Below are positions 25,087 to 34,673 of a stretch of 64,000 nt of DNA, piece by piece; the stretch's first letter is position 1; every line of letters starts with the position of its first letter. Both the position numbers and the translations under genes were made by a program. This DNA is from Butyrivibrio sp. WCD3002 (GTDB lineage: Bacteria; Bacillota; Clostridia; Lachnospirales; Lachnospiraceae), in assembly GCF_000424265.1 (NCBI RefSeq), contig NZ_AUJO01000001.1:558001-622000 (forward strand). Direction: 5' to 3'. The notes below the pieces were generated by a model. It did no database searches, was not told the origin of the DNA, and saw nothing but the letters and a program-made list of their open reading frames with translations.

Positions 25087-26190
25087 TTATTCGAAATCCT
25101 CTGTCCAGGTGATTTCCTTAAGTGCAGCTCTTACTTCGTCATCTGTAACTGTCTTATCAAGAACCGCTTTACCAACCTTCTTAAGAAGTACGAATTTAAT
25201 ACTGCCTGAATCTGCCTTCTTATCAGAATGCATAAGATTAATTATTTCATCCTCATCAATATCCGTTACCGAAATAGGAAGACCGAAAGGAACAAACATA
25301 TCCCTTATTTCATAGTACTCATCCATTGAAAGAAGCTCCCTCTTCCATGAGATGAAGGCAGCAGCCACTGCTCCAAGAGCAACGCATTCACCATGATGAA
25401 GCTCGAAATTCTTATACTTCTCAATAGCATGACCGATTGTATGGCCGAAGTTAAGAAGTGCCCTGTCGCCCTTTTCTGTAGGATCCTTTTCAACTACGGC
25501 TCTTTTAATATCACAGCTCTTCTTGACCATTGTTATAAGTGTTTCAGGATCTCTTTCTTCGATCTCATACATGTTTTCAATAAGCCACATATAGAAATCT
25601 GAATCCTTAATAAGACCGTGCTTCATTACCTCAGCAAAACCTGATGCAAACTGAATTCCATCAAGAGAGTTAAGAACACTGATATTCATAAAAACAAGCC
25701 TCGGCATATAGAAAGCGCCTACCATGTTTTTATAGCCTTCGTAGTCAACACCTGTCTTACCGCCAATGCTGCTGTCCGTCTGAGCAAGAAGTGTTGTGGG
25801 TATTTGAACAAAAGCAATACCTCTAAGATATGTTGCTGCAATGAAGCCTGCCATATCTCCAACAACACCGCCACCAAGGGCGATGATAAGATCGTGTCTG
25901 TCAAATTTCTCAGAGATCAAAAAGCCATAAACCTTATTTATCTGTGTAAGATTCTTATTTTCCTCACCTTCAGGTAGCTCATAAACAACAACCTTATTCG
26001 AAACAGGCTCGAGCAGTCCCTTAACCTGTTCGGCATAAAGCGGTCCTACATTTGAATCAGTTATGATGCAAAACCTTCTATTTGTAAAACCAAGCTCAGA
26101 AATTTTAGCAGGAAGCTCTTCAAAGCTTTTATCAAAAACTATGTCATAGCAAGGTTCACCATTATATTTTACGTTTAATATTTCTGACAT
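25087..26190 (-). CDS. aroB: 3-dehydroquinate synthase
   Basis: AroB makes 3-dehydroquinate from DAHP in the shikimate pathway, using NAD and a divalent metal. The 367-residue protein has the NAD-binding segment LGGGVVGDMAGFIAATYLRG, the IGGKTGVDY motif and the metal-site NFGHTIGHAIEK. ATG 26190 is chosen over a start 27 bp upstream because AAGGGG lies 6 nt before it and the terminator of sepF ends just before. It heads the aroB-lspA-pseudouridine synthase group. Confidence 0.95.
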   Translation of the reverse strand: MSEILNVKYNGEPCYDIVFDKSFEELPAKISELGFTNRRFCIITDSNVGPLYAEQVKGLLEPVSNKVVVYELPEGEENKNLTQINKVYGFLISEKFDRHDLIIALGGGVVGDMAGFIAATYLRGIAFVQIPTTLLAQTDSSIGGKTGVDYEGYKNMVGAFYMPRLVFMNISVLNSLDGIQFASGFAEVMKHGLIKDSDFYMWLIENMYEIEERDPETLITMVKKSCDIKRAVVEKDPTEKGDRALLNFGHTIGHAIEKYKNFELHHGECVALGAVAAAFISWKRELLSMDEYYEIRDMFVPFGLPISVTDIDEDEIINLMHSDKKADSGSIKFVLLKKVGKAVLDKTVTDDEVRAALKEITWTEDFE

Positions 26191-26200
26191 AATACCCCTT

Positions 26201-26231
26201 AAAAAAAGCAGAAGCAAAAGTGCTTCTGCTT
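26201..26231 (-). terminator. Terminator of the sepF transcript
   Basis: AAGCAGAAGC pairs perfectly with GCTTCTGCTT around six bases, and the - strand continues with a T7 run. It lies directly between sepF and the aroB ribosome binding site. Confidence 0.85.
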
Positions 26232-26242
26232 AATAATCCAAA

Positions 26243-26770
26243 TTACATAGACTGCGGTCCGGCGCTGCCCATAGAGCTTTCAAAGGCGCCGCCTAAGATA
26301 TCCTGAAAATCACCGGATATATCAACACTTGCAGGTGTCACTATAAATATATATCTGGAAATCTTCTGAAGATTACCTGATATTGCGAAGCATGAACCTG
26401 ATGTGAAATCAATGATTCTCTGTGCCAGCTCAACATCTATTCCCTCAAGGTTAAGTACTACAGTCCTGTTATTGAGAAGTGTCTCTGTAATCTCTCTTGC
26501 ATCCTCAATTGAAGTAGGCTTTACAACACATACTTCCATTCCTGAACCAACGCTTCTGGTTCTTGAAACATTACTTCTCGGAGCAGGTGATGATTTCTTG
26601 AGCTTCTCTTCATTTATTTCTATAGAAGGATCATCCTTACCGATTCCGCCGGATTTACGAATAGGCTCGATGGTGCTGTCATAATACGCATCATCATCCT
26701 GATCATAGTAACCACTTTCATCATCCCCATTCAGCTTCATAGCTGATAAAAACTTATCCATTACGCTCAT
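26243..26770 (-). CDS. sepF: Cell division protein SepF
   Basis: SepF binds the membrane and the C-terminal tail of FtsZ and aligns the division ring. The 175-residue protein has an N-terminal amphipathic segment (SVMDKFLSAMKL), an acidic linker with DQDDDAYYD, and the conserved C-terminal SepF domain (about 78-165: TSIEDAREITETLLNNRTVVLNLEG, shortened here to its features; then AQRIIDFTSGSCFAISG). ATG 26770 has AGGAAAG upstream at good distance; the ATG at 26785 does not. It follows the HlyD-like gene. Confidence 0.92.
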   Translation of the reverse strand: MSVMDKFLSAMKLNGDDESGYYDQDDDAYYDSTIEPIRKSGGIGKDDPSIEINEEKLKKSSPAPRSNVSRTRSVGSGMEVCVVKPTSIEDAREITETLLNNRTVVLNLEGIDVELAQRIIDFTSGSCFAISGNLQKISRYIFIVTPASVDISGDFQDILGGAFESSMGSAGPQSM

Positions 26771-26830
26771 ATTAACTTTCCTCATCTCCCGTTAAATATG
26801 ATTTAAATAAAAATCAACTATTATATTATG

Positions 26831-28252
26831 CTAGTTTTCACTCGAAGTGTCAAGGTTAGCAGATGGCTGCTCGTTTTCAACCGTGGAAGCCTCCAGCACG
26901 ATATAGTCATAAACGCTTAGACCGTAAGTCGTATTTGATTTAACTATCGCATATTCATCATTCTGATACAAAATACTTATCTGCCTGAAATCCGCATATC
27001 CCTTATTGATGTTATATACCCCAATTAGTGTATCCTTCTGACTGATAGTAAATCTGTCCTGTGAGTCCATCTTGATGACTATATCACCGCTTCTTAGTGA
27101 AACATCGTCAATATAATATGAATCCTCTGTCTCATTATAGAGCTCAACCTCTACAAATTCAGAGGTTTCATTTCCACTCTCATCATATTTATCTCTTAGA
27201 ACACCGTAATTATTGTTACTGCCTTTAACTACATATTCCTTTGGAACAACATAGAAGCTCTTCTCTGCTATAGCACTGTTAGGTATCTTAAGTCCCTTCT
27301 CTTCCTCAGTGATCAGCTCCACATTAAGAAATCTGTCCTTTGCAAAGGTGATCATTGAATTGGTAAAAGTAAATGCAACGAAGGTATCTCCTGCATCATT
27401 CGTGTAATAAGAAACCTTACCCCAGGATTCATCCTGATTCTTCAGAAATCTTACCTTTACATATTCCCTCTCGGCAAGACTCTGAACCTTCTCAAGATCA
27501 TTTTCCTTAATAACAATGCTCCAGGTCTCATCTGTGGCAATCTTAAAAGCACCATCACCCTGCCCCATTAACGTATTGCTTATCAGCTGGTTCTTCTCAT
27601 ATTTTGAACTGTCCAGAAGATCAGCTGTCATATCGTTCAGTGTAAGCTCTTCATATCCGTCGATGGAATAAAGTACTATTCCTGTATCCGGTGAGTAGCA
27701 GTAATTTATACTCTGAGCTGTTGATCCACCGGAATTTAGTGATTGAATGTTCTGAAGGACACTTGCACTTGCAAGCTTTTGAACCGTTCCATCAAGGCTG
27801 TTTTTAAAATCGTAGACCGATGAAAACTCGGTAGGCTTAAAACTCGAAGAATAGCTAACTATCTGTGTTCTAAGCTCGCTTAAATCATCATCCGTAAGCT
27901 CTGCCTGCTCAGATCCCTGGGATTTAAGGTAATCCAGAAGGTCACCGGATTCATCAACCGTATAAACAAGATTGCCAACAGCAACTCTTTGTCCCTCTGT
28001 GGCGAAGTAATTGATGTATCCTGATTTGTCGGTGGTCACAATCTTCTCTGATCTAAGAGCAACCGCTTCATAGATGTTATTGGAAGAAAGTGAGCCTTCC
28101 ATTACCTCGTAACCTACAATATGCTTCTTGTTAAAATAAATAACAACACAGATCACAACGTAAACGATCATGAATGCAAAAAACAACATACCGACGTTTA
28201 TATGCAAAAAGAACGGATACCTTGTAACCTTTCTGTTTTTCTTACGTGCCAT
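26831..28252 (-). CDS. HlyD-like membrane-anchored protein
   Basis: The 473-residue protein has a short basic N-terminus (ARKKNRKVTR), one transmembrane helix (HINVGMLFFAFMIVYVVICV) and a large extracellular part. That part begins with a biotinyl/lipoyl-like segment (SGYINYFATEGQRVAVGNLV) and then a barrel-sandwich/adaptor fold as in HlyD or MacA. No ABC transporter or RND pump gene is nearby. ATG 28252 is preferred to TTG 28264, though neither has a good ribosome binding site. It lies between a P-loop protein gene and sepF, so a role linked to division or envelope is a guess from context. Confidence 0.75.
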   Translation of the reverse strand: MARKKNRKVTRYPFFLHINVGMLFFAFMIVYVVICVVIYFNKKHIVGYEVMEGSLSSNNIYEAVALRSEKIVTTDKSGYINYFATEGQRVAVGNLVYTVDESGDLLDYLKSQGSEQAELTDDDLSELRTQIVSYSSSFKPTEFSSVYDFKNSLDGTVQKLASASVLQNIQSLNSGGSTAQSINYCYSPDTGIVLYSIDGYEELTLNDMTADLLDSSKYEKNQLISNTLMGQGDGAFKIATDETWSIVIKENDLEKVQSLAEREYVKVRFLKNQDESWGKVSYYTNDAGDTFVAFTFTNSMITFAKDRFLNVELITEEEKGLKIPNSAIAEKSFYVVPKEYVVKGSNNNYGVLRDKYDESGNETSEFVEVELYNETEDSYYIDDVSLRSGDIVIKMDSQDRFTISQKDTLIGVYNINKGYADFRQISILYQNDEYAIVKSNTTYGLSVYDYIVLEASTVENEQPSANLDTSSEN

Positions 28253-28270
28253 AAAAATATTCAAACTAAA

Positions 28271-28298
28271 GAAAAAGCCGCGAGATGAAGCGCGGCTT
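28271..28298 (-). terminator. Terminator of the P-loop protein gene
   Basis: AAGCCGCG and CGCGGCTT form a perfect 8-bp stem with an 8-nt loop, followed on the - strand by TTTTTCTTT. It ends about 20 bp before the HlyD-like start, so it may attenuate rather than fully block downstream expression. Confidence 0.75.
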
Positions 28299-28324
28299 AT
28301 CTTATTCCTATCTCATTATTACCA

Positions 28325-28744
28325 TCAAAGTGCTGTAGCAACCTTCGGCTTAACAGACTCAGGAAGCTCAGACTCATCCATAGAAACGCTAAGTACGAAA
28401 TCTACGTTGAATTTCTCTGAGAGCTTATCAAGCTTTTCAATTGTACTTGTAATATCCTTGCCTTCAAGACAAGCAATACTGAGAAAACCATCGAAATACA
28501 TTTGCTGAAGATCGTGATCCTGTGAAATCACGCCACTGACGAAACCTATGAATTCATCTGAATTTTCAATCATAAATTCCGGAACTACGATAAGACGAAC
28601 CTTGTTGTTGAGCTCAAACATGTGCTTTGTATTTCTATCAAGAAATACAACATTACCTAAGATATTTTTGACTTCGGTATTGACTTTGTTCAACAGGCAT
28701 TTTGTCTTGCCCTTACCCTTTTTCCCAACAATTAATTGAACCAT
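28325..28744 (-). CDS. Small P-loop protein, possible ATPase
   Basis: The 139-residue protein opens with a Walker A-like loop, LIVGKKGKGKTK, after one beta strand. A second strand RLIVVPEF may hold a Walker B-like position, but the usual acidic residue is not clear. The rest is alternating helix and strand with DFVLSVSMDESELP near the end. Length is far below that of most ATPases. The ATG at 28744 has AGGAGG 8 nt upstream, better than the ATG at 28750. It has its own good promoter. Proteins of this kind sit beside sepF in related genomes as I recall, but the function is unknown. Confidence 0.7.
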   Translation of the reverse strand: MVQLIVGKKGKGKTKCLLNKVNTEVKNILGNVVFLDRNTKHMFELNNKVRLIVVPEFMIENSDEFIGFVSGVISQDHDLQQMYFDGFLSIACLEGKDITSTIEKLDKLSEKFNVDFVLSVSMDESELPESVKPKVATAL

Positions 28745-28780
28745 ATCCATACCCTCCTGAAGTTGATTTATGATAATACA

Positions 28781-28809
28781 ATTATAAGTGAACTGTCTGT
28801 AAAAGACAA
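28781..28809 (-). promoter_or_regulatory. Promoter of the P-loop/HlyD-like/sepF genes
   Basis: On the - strand TTGTCT and TATAAT are separated by 17 bp, ending 37 bp upstream of the start at 28744. Confidence 0.6.
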
Positions 28810-28824
28810 CATAAATAACGAATT

Positions 28825-29778
28825 TTAACCCGTAATCTGTAAAAGCAAATCCGACATCTCCGTATAAAGTGTCTGAGTGTCTTCAGCACGCATTATTACA
28901 GCAATATACGGGTTTCCCGAGGTATCTGTCGCAAGCTGGATAAGGCAGTGTCCTGCAGCTGCAGTTGTACCGGTTTTTCCTCCAAGAACTGTGATTCCTG
29001 CGGGCATCTCATAGTTACCGTTTATGAATCCGTTTGTGTTATTTACATTAAGCTCTCTGAGGTCACCTGTGGATGTGTTGTACTGCGTAGAATATGAAGA
29101 CATCTTTATAATTTCAGAAAACTTATCATATTTAAGGGCCTCATTAAACATGAGATACATATCATATACAGAAGTATAGTGATCATCCTCCGTAAGACCG
29201 TTGGGATTCATAAAGTGTGTATTGGTTGCACCGATCCTTACAGCCTCCTGATTCATCAGATCAATGAATTCATCTATACTTCCGGCAATATTCTCTGCAA
29301 TAAGAATTGCTACATCATTTGCCGAATATAAAAGCAAAATATGTAGCGCCTGATCAAGAGTCATTGAATCTCCCGCAGAAAGGTTGATCTTCTGGGCTCC
29401 GTCCTCAGTGATGATAACCTTATTATCAGCAACAAGAATCTGATCAAGTGAGCCGTATTTAAGGGCAACTATAGCTGTCATCACCTTTGTGAGCGATGCA
29501 GGATCAATTTTCAACTGAGCATTATGAGAAAAAAGTGTCTCTTTTCTTGTAATGTCAAACAATCCGCAACAGGTTTTCTCTGTCACACTAAGTGAATCGC
29601 CAATCTCGGAATTGGTAACACAAAGATCAGAGGCGAAAGTATCAAGTCTTTCCCCTCCTCCAACATTGTATTCAGATAATTTGGATGAATAATGTAGAGC
29701 GTATTCTCCCCCGGAGCAACCGCATAGAACCACCGATAAAAGAATCGGCAGCACGGCAAACTTATTTATACATCTCAC
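28825..29778 (-). CDS. D-alanyl-D-alanine carboxypeptidase lipoprotein (peptidase S11)
   Basis: This penicillin-binding enzyme trims the terminal D-Ala from peptidoglycan side chains outside the membrane. The 317-residue protein has a lipoprotein signal ending LCGC (C21). The three active-site motifs are SLTK (95-98), SAN (152-154) and KTG (268-270). The family's usual C-terminal beta domain is absent: the protein stops about 45 residues after KTG. The start is GTG and overlaps mgsA by 17 bp. It is the last gene of the shape operon radC-mreBCD-PBP2-rodA-mgsA. Confidence 0.92.
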   Translation of the reverse strand: MRCINKFAVLPILLSVVLCGCSGGEYALHYSSKLSEYNVGGGERLDTFASDLCVTNSEIGDSLSVTEKTCCGLFDITRKETLFSHNAQLKIDPASLTKVMTAIVALKYGSLDQILVADNKVIITEDGAQKINLSAGDSMTLDQALHILLLYSANDVAILIAENIAGSIDEFIDLMNQEAVRIGATNTHFMNPNGLTEDDHYTSVYDMYLMFNEALKYDKFSEIIKMSSYSTQYNTSTGDLRELNVNNTNGFINGNYEMPAGITVLGGKTGTTAAAGHCLIQLATDTSGNPYIAVIMRAEDTQTLYTEMSDLLLQITG

Positions 29779-30157
29779 GCCACTCTAAGTCTCCTCTGTC
29801 CAGTGATTTGATCAAAAGCTCTGCAGTAGCAAGATTTGTAGCTATCGGAATATTATGCATATCACATAATCTCATTACATTGTTAACATCAGGTTCATGA
29901 ACCTTCTGTGTAAGAGGATCGCGAAGAAATACCACAAGGTCAATCTCGTTGGCCTCTATCGCAGCACCAATCTGCTGTGATCCCCCTAAGTGACCTGCAA
30001 GATACTTGTGAATATTAAGGTTTGTAACCTCTTCTATAAGACGTCCTGTTGTCCCTGTAGCATACAGTTCATGCTTTGCAAGAATACCTCTGTATGCTAT
30101 ACAAAAATTCTGCATCAGCTTTTTCTTTGCATCATGAGCAATAAAAGCAATATTCAT
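29762..30157 (-). CDS. mgsA: Methylglyoxal synthase
   Basis: MgsA converts dihydroxyacetone phosphate to methylglyoxal and phosphate, a bypass that frees phosphate when sugar phosphates build up. The 131-residue protein has the phosphate-binding [19 protein letters not shown], and [15 protein letters not shown] with the catalytic Asp. ATG 30157 has AAGGGG 6 nt upstream; a longer frame to 30238 would run into rodA and has no such site. It lies between rodA and the carboxypeptidase gene. Confidence 0.93.
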   Translation of the reverse strand: MNIAFIAHDAKKKLMQNFCIAYRGILAKHELYATGTTGRLIEEVTNLNIHKYLAGHLGGSQQIGAAIEANEIDLVVFLRDPLTQKVHEPDVNNVMRLCDMHNIPIATNLATAELLIKSLDRGDLEWREMYK

Positions 30158-30177
30158 ATATAACCCCTTCCCAAAAC

Positions 30178-31314
30178 TTAATAGTATTTTTTCCCTTGAA
30201 GTCTGACGTTCAAAACAAATCCCATACCTGCATAACACACTACCAGGGATGTAAGTCCCGAACTGACAAACGGAAGCGGAATTCCGGTATTAGGCATTAC
30301 TCCCGTTACAACGCCTATATTAAGAAATCCCTGAAATCCAATCCACGCACCCATTCCGGCCGCGATCAACATTCCGTTTAAATCCTTTGCTCTGCCGGCA
30401 ACAGCAAAGCATTCAATTGCAATGAGAAGAATCAATGCAACTACGATGCAGGCGCCGATAAAACCAAACTCCTCGCCTACAACCGTAAAAATAAAGTCCG
30501 TTCTTGATTCCGAAATGAAACCACCATTAAGAACAGAGCTGATCTCATTTGTATTATAACCCTTACCCAGAAGCTGTCCCGAGCCTATGGCCATCATAGA
30601 GTTAAGCGTCTGATATGCATCACTGTTGGCATAATCCTCAGGATGAAGCCATGCCAGAATACGTCTTTGCTGATATTCCTTCAAAATGATACATTTATCA
30701 GATAGCGCATCCAGTACAACAAAAATCGCACTTGGAACAACCACTGCAACCACCGTGATCACAAGCTTCCAGTTGATACCGGCCACAAACATGATAGTAC
30801 CAATTATTACAGTAAGCATGATTGTCGTAGACAAATCCGGCTGCTTATATACCATAAGAAGTGGCGGCGCCATAAGTAAAAGACAAAATATGACAAAGTG
30901 AAAGGTTTTAACCTTGTCCTTATGTCTCATTATGAACTGTGAAAAAAATAAAATCAATAAGATTTTCGAGGCTTCTGAAGGCTGAAACTGCACTCCCGCA
31001 ACGGTTATCCAACGGGTCGCACCGTTTACGGAATTACTCAATCCCGTAAATACCAGTGCCAGCAAAAGGATGTTCAAAGCGTAGAAAACAATATAAAACT
31101 TACTTATAAATGAGTAATCCAAAATTGATATAAAGATCATCATCATAAGACCGATGACCATACCAATTATCTGCTTACTTTTTCCGCCGGGGTCCGCACT
31201 TCCTATAGCCATAAGTCCAACTATCGTAAGACCCACAACCATCAATACCAGTTTAAAATCATAGTCCAGTATTCTATAACTTTTTATTTTTTCCCAAAAT
31301 GTCTCAGTCCGCAT
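30178..31314 (-). CDS. rodA: RodA-type SEDS peptidoglycan polymerase
   Basis: RodA polymerises lipid II glycan strands during elongation, working with the class B PBP. The protein of about 378 residues has roughly ten transmembrane segments. SEDS signatures include [18 protein letters not shown], the KQPDLSTT motif with the conserved Asp, and [19 protein letters not shown] near the end. ATG 31314 overlaps the PBP2 stop by 11 bp; a start 24 bp upstream is possible. FtsW is excluded mainly by its position next to PBP2 and mreBCD. Confidence 0.93.
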   Translation of the reverse strand: MRTETFWEKIKSYRILDYDFKLVLMVVGLTIVGLMAIGSADPGGKSKQIIGMVIGLMMMIFISILDYSFISKFYIVFYALNILLLALVFTGLSNSVNGATRWITVAGVQFQPSEASKILLILFFSQFIMRHKDKVKTFHFVIFCLLLMAPPLLMVYKQPDLSTTIMLTVIIGTIMFVAGINWKLVITVVAVVVPSAIFVVLDALSDKCIILKEYQQRRILAWLHPEDYANSDAYQTLNSMMAIGSGQLLGKGYNTNEISSVLNGGFISESRTDFIFTVVGEEFGFIGACIVVALILLIAIECFAVAGRAKDLNGMLIAAGMGAWIGFQGFLNIGVVTGVMPNTGIPLPFVSSGLTSLVVCYAGMGFVLNVRLQGKKYY

Positions 31315-34186
31315 TTGCTTCACCGCCTTGTAATTCATTAGCTGTGCCGCTTACAATCTCATCATTCTCAGAAAGTCCGAAGTAATACTGAATTGCCTCT
31401 TTGGTTATCTGTGCCGCATAACTTGATGTATAACCAAAAGCTATTCTGGTAGCTATGGCAATCTGGGGACTCTCGTAGGGAGCATAGCATACAAAAAGCG
31501 CATGGTTTGCTCTCTTTTTCGACTCCTCGGCTGTACCTGTCTTACCTGCAACGTGAACAGCTACATCATCATAATAGGATTTATCCTCAACCACCTGTCT
31601 CATGCCCTGATGTATAGCGTTCCAATAGGAAGTATCCATATCTATATGATTTCTTACAGTGGCACCATTTTCCTCAAGAAGATTTCCGTCAGAATCAGAG
31701 GTTTTCTTAACAAGAGTCAGATTATAACAGGTACCGCTGTTAGCTACAGCTGTCACATATCTTGCAAGACCGATCGTTGTATATGAGTTTGTGCCCTGAC
31801 CGATAGCTGAACGAACGGCGTCCATGTCAGAAACAATAGGCTCTGACTCCGTTATTTCAATTCCGGTAGTTTCTGAAAGGCCGTACATATCAGCATATTT
31901 TGCAAGCTTTTTAAGACCCGTATCAGGATAATAGGTTCCGTTTACAAGACCAAGCCTGTAACCTACTTCAAAGAAAAATGCGTTACAGGAATTTCTTATT
32001 CCTCCCGTAACATTAAGGGAACCGTGGGCACTTGGATATATCCAGCAGTGCGCTGCCTGATCCAGCTTATCAAAAACACCTGTACAGGTTATTGTTTCAG
32101 AAGGATCGATTACGCCTTCCAATAATCCTGCCGTTGAGGAAACCATCTTGTAGGTAGATCCCGGCGCGGTTCTTTGCATGGTCGCATAGTTAAGAAGAGG
32201 CGCCGACTGGTCACTACGGAGCTTTGCATAATAAGCTGCATCTACACCGTTAGCCATCTTATTGTTGTCATATCCGGGATATGATACCAGGGCAAGTACA
32301 TCACCGTTGTTTACATCGGTAATAACCATTGATCCTGTGCAGGGATCAAGTGCGAGCTGAGCGGGAGTAATGTCCAGATTGGATATACGGTTTATCATAA
32401 ATGTATATGCAGACTCAGCACCGGATATCCAAAGTGAATGCTCTTCCTCCGAAAGCTCTACTGCCCCCTGCTCAAGAAGCATATTGCATACGGTAGTCCC
32501 ACTGATAATATCATCAGCAAGCATGTACTTGTAGAACTTTTTATTAAATTCATCATCTTCATCGAGATCCTTAAATACATAATCAACTATTGTATTGAAA
32601 ATCTCATCGGAATCCACATATCTGCTCTCAAGATCAAGAGTGCTCACATCAATCCAGTTAGATGCAATACAATATCTGATGTATTCCGAGAGAGATATTG
32701 TCTCATCCTTCGTCCAGGCTATATATGTAGCATCTTCCTTATCAACCTTATCGGATTTGATAATACCGTTAGAATAAAGCTTTGATGCTATATAACTCAT
32801 ATAGACCTGATTTTCCCTTGTAAGCTGCTCATAAGGAGTGTGAGTCTCAAGAAGCTCAGTTCTAAGAGTGTTTCTTACGCTTTCCTTTTTCTCAAGGAAT
32901 CTTGCCTGTACAGCCTTCTCATTGTCTCCGGCATCATCGGAAGCCATGTGTTTAAGATCAATTACATGATTATCAAAAAGTGCAAAATAAACATCATAAA
33001 TTGGAATGATGATATCGCTGGCCTTCTGGTTTTCACCCAGTGTAAAGGACTTGATATTTTGAATTTTTGAAATAAGAATTCCTGCCAGTGACTGCTCTAT
33101 AATGTTGTAGCAGGCCTCCTGGAGATCCTTATCGATTGTAAGATAAACATCATTTCCTGCCTTTGAATCAATATAGCTGCTGGTCTCAATAACCTTACCT
33201 GTATTATCAACGTAAACTGTTTCACTTCCTTTGGTTCCCTGAAGAACAGATTCCATTGACTGCTCAATTCCGGATTTTCCGACAGTATCATTTGATCTGT
33301 AATTCGGATTGGTCTTTTGAAGTTCTTCAAGCTCTGTATCGGAAATCTTTCCGGTATATCCGATTATCTGAGAAAAATAAGGAGCATCAACATAAACCCT
33401 CGCAGTATCCTCTTCGATTGAGATACCTTCGAGAGTATCGGAATTCTCCATTATATCTGCAACTGTCTTTTCACAGACACTTGTTGCAATGGTTGTATCA
33501 AGGTACTTCTGATAGCTGTTAGAGCTCATCTTATATCTGACAGTAAGCACCTTTAAAAGCCTGTCCTTGGAATAACCTAGTCCCGGCACAAAGCTCTTTT
33601 TATTGTTGGGGTCTGATAATCCTCCGATTGAAAACTTCTCGCAAAGATCATCCACAACCTCCTGCGCGGTCTTTGTTCTCTCCTCGTATTTAAGATCATT
33701 TACCGAAGAACGACCGTATACATCTGCAAGAAAGCGAAGAAGCGAATTTCCTTCTATTGCAAACTCAAAGTCATTGGATGCATTAAGTGAAATATTGAAA
33801 TCAGTATCAACTACATCACCGTTTTTCTCTACAATATCAATAACCTTCTCTACAGTCTCGTTAAGAGCCTTATTCTTTCCTGAGCCTGATTCAAAAACAT
33901 CCTCGATGGTTACGGAATTTGAAAGCTCATTATACGCAAGAAGCTTACCATTCCTGTCATAGATATTTCCTCGTGTAGCTGCAATGGATTTCTCCTTCAT
34001 GATTTTCAGTTGGAAGGTATCAAGGTATCGCTCACCATTGATGATCTGAAGATAAAAAAGTCTGTACACCAGTCCTGAAGCAGCGAGGATAAGAAGCGCA
34101 GCAACTATGACAAGCCTTGACGTTATGAAATTTATTACGACTTCTTTTATTTTACTAAACAAATTTCTTAGCACTCCTCTGTTCAT
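31304..34186 (-). CDS. mrdA: Class B penicillin-binding protein 2 with large insertion
   Basis: This D,D-transpeptidase cross-links peptidoglycan with RodA. From ATG 34186 (GAGG just upstream) it is 960 residues, far longer than the usual 600-700. It has one transmembrane helix (about 27-47), the dimerisation domain with TRGNIYDRNG, and the transpeptidase motifs STYK (677-680), SCN (733-735) and KTG (882-884). About 240 residues at 367-609, helical and acidic, sit between IDKDLQ and ALDPCTGSM, which are nearly adjacent in ordinary PBP2. It overlaps mreD by 32 bp. Confidence 0.93.
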   Translation of the reverse strand: MNRGVLRNLFSKIKEVVINFITSRLVIVAALLILAASGLVYRLFYLQIINGERYLDTFQLKIMKEKSIAATRGNIYDRNGKLLAYNELSNSVTIEDVFESGSGKNKALNETVEKVIDIVEKNGDVVDTDFNISLNASNDFEFAIEGNSLLRFLADVYGRSSVNDLKYEERTKTAQEVVDDLCEKFSIGGLSDPNNKKSFVPGLGYSKDRLLKVLTVRYKMSSNSYQKYLDTTIATSVCEKTVADIMENSDTLEGISIEEDTARVYVDAPYFSQIIGYTGKISDTELEELQKTNPNYRSNDTVGKSGIEQSMESVLQGTKGSETVYVDNTGKVIETSSYIDSKAGNDVYLTIDKDLQEACYNIIEQSLAGILISKIQNIKSFTLGENQKASDIIIPIYDVYFALFDNHVIDLKHMASDDAGDNEKAVQARFLEKKESVRNTLRTELLETHTPYEQLTRENQVYMSYIASKLYSNGIIKSDKVDKEDATYIAWTKDETISLSEYIRYCIASNWIDVSTLDLESRYVDSDEIFNTIVDYVFKDLDEDDEFNKKFYKYMLADDIISGTTVCNMLLEQGAVELSEEEHSLWISGAESAYTFMINRISNLDITPAQLALDPCTGSMVITDVNNGDVLALVSYPGYDNNKMANGVDAAYYAKLRSDQSAPLLNYATMQRTAPGSTYKMVSSTAGLLEGVIDPSETITCTGVFDKLDQAAHCWIYPSAHGSLNVTGGIRNSCNAFFFEVGYRLGLVNGTYYPDTGLKKLAKYADMYGLSETTGIEITESEPIVSDMDAVRSAIGQGTNSYTTIGLARYVTAVANSGTCYNLTLVKKTSDSDGNLLEENGATVRNHIDMDTSYWNAIHQGMRQVVEDKSYYDDVAVHVAGKTGTAEESKKRANHALFVCYAPYESPQIAIATRIAFGYTSSYAAQITKEAIQYYFGLSENDEIVSGTANELQGGEANAD

Positions 34187-34673
34187 AATCCTCAATGCGG
34201 GTATTCATTCTGTTTAGCACAGGATATATAAAAATAGCCACAAGTGAGGTATATACAACCTCCGGAATGATGACATGCATCATGTAGTAGTTTAAGTCAA
34301 ATTTATTTCTGAACATGAAAAGCAGAACATAGCATATAAATCCATAAATGAAATCTGATGCCACGATAAGAAGCAGCGGCAACAGAATATGCTCAGGATA
34401 GAAAATCTTATTGAACTTGCCTATGACAAATCCAATATACATAAAGATGAGCGCATAAAAGCCCAGATATGAGCCAAAGAAAATATCCACAAGAATACCG
34501 CAAAAAAAACCTACCATCATACCACTCTTATCGCCTCGCATAAAAGCGTAGGAGGAAGTAAGAATCATTAGCAGGTTAGGTACGATCCCGCCGAAATCGA
34601 TGTATCGAAACAGCGTGGTCTGCAGTATGAAACTGATTATTATAGAAAAAAACGTAAAAATAAATCGTCTCAT
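34155..34673 (-). CDS. mreD: Rod shape-determining protein MreD
   Basis: MreD is a membrane part of the elongation machine. The 172-residue protein has about five hydrophobic segments, starting FIFTFFSIIISFILQTTLF, with the family's GGIVPNLLMILTSSYAFMRG and FGSYLGFYAL. Size and order mreB-mreC-mreD are standard. Its ATG shares the first base with the last base of the mreC stop region (34673), and its 3' end overlaps the PBP2 gene. Confidence 0.92.
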   Translation of the reverse strand: MRRFIFTFFSIIISFILQTTLFRYIDFGGIVPNLLMILTSSYAFMRGDKSGMMVGFFCGILVDIFFGSYLGFYALIFMYIGFVIGKFNKIFYPEHILLPLLLIVASDFIYGFICYVLLFMFRNKFDLNYYMMHVIIPEVVYTSLVAIFIYPVLNRMNTRIEDYEQRSAKKFV

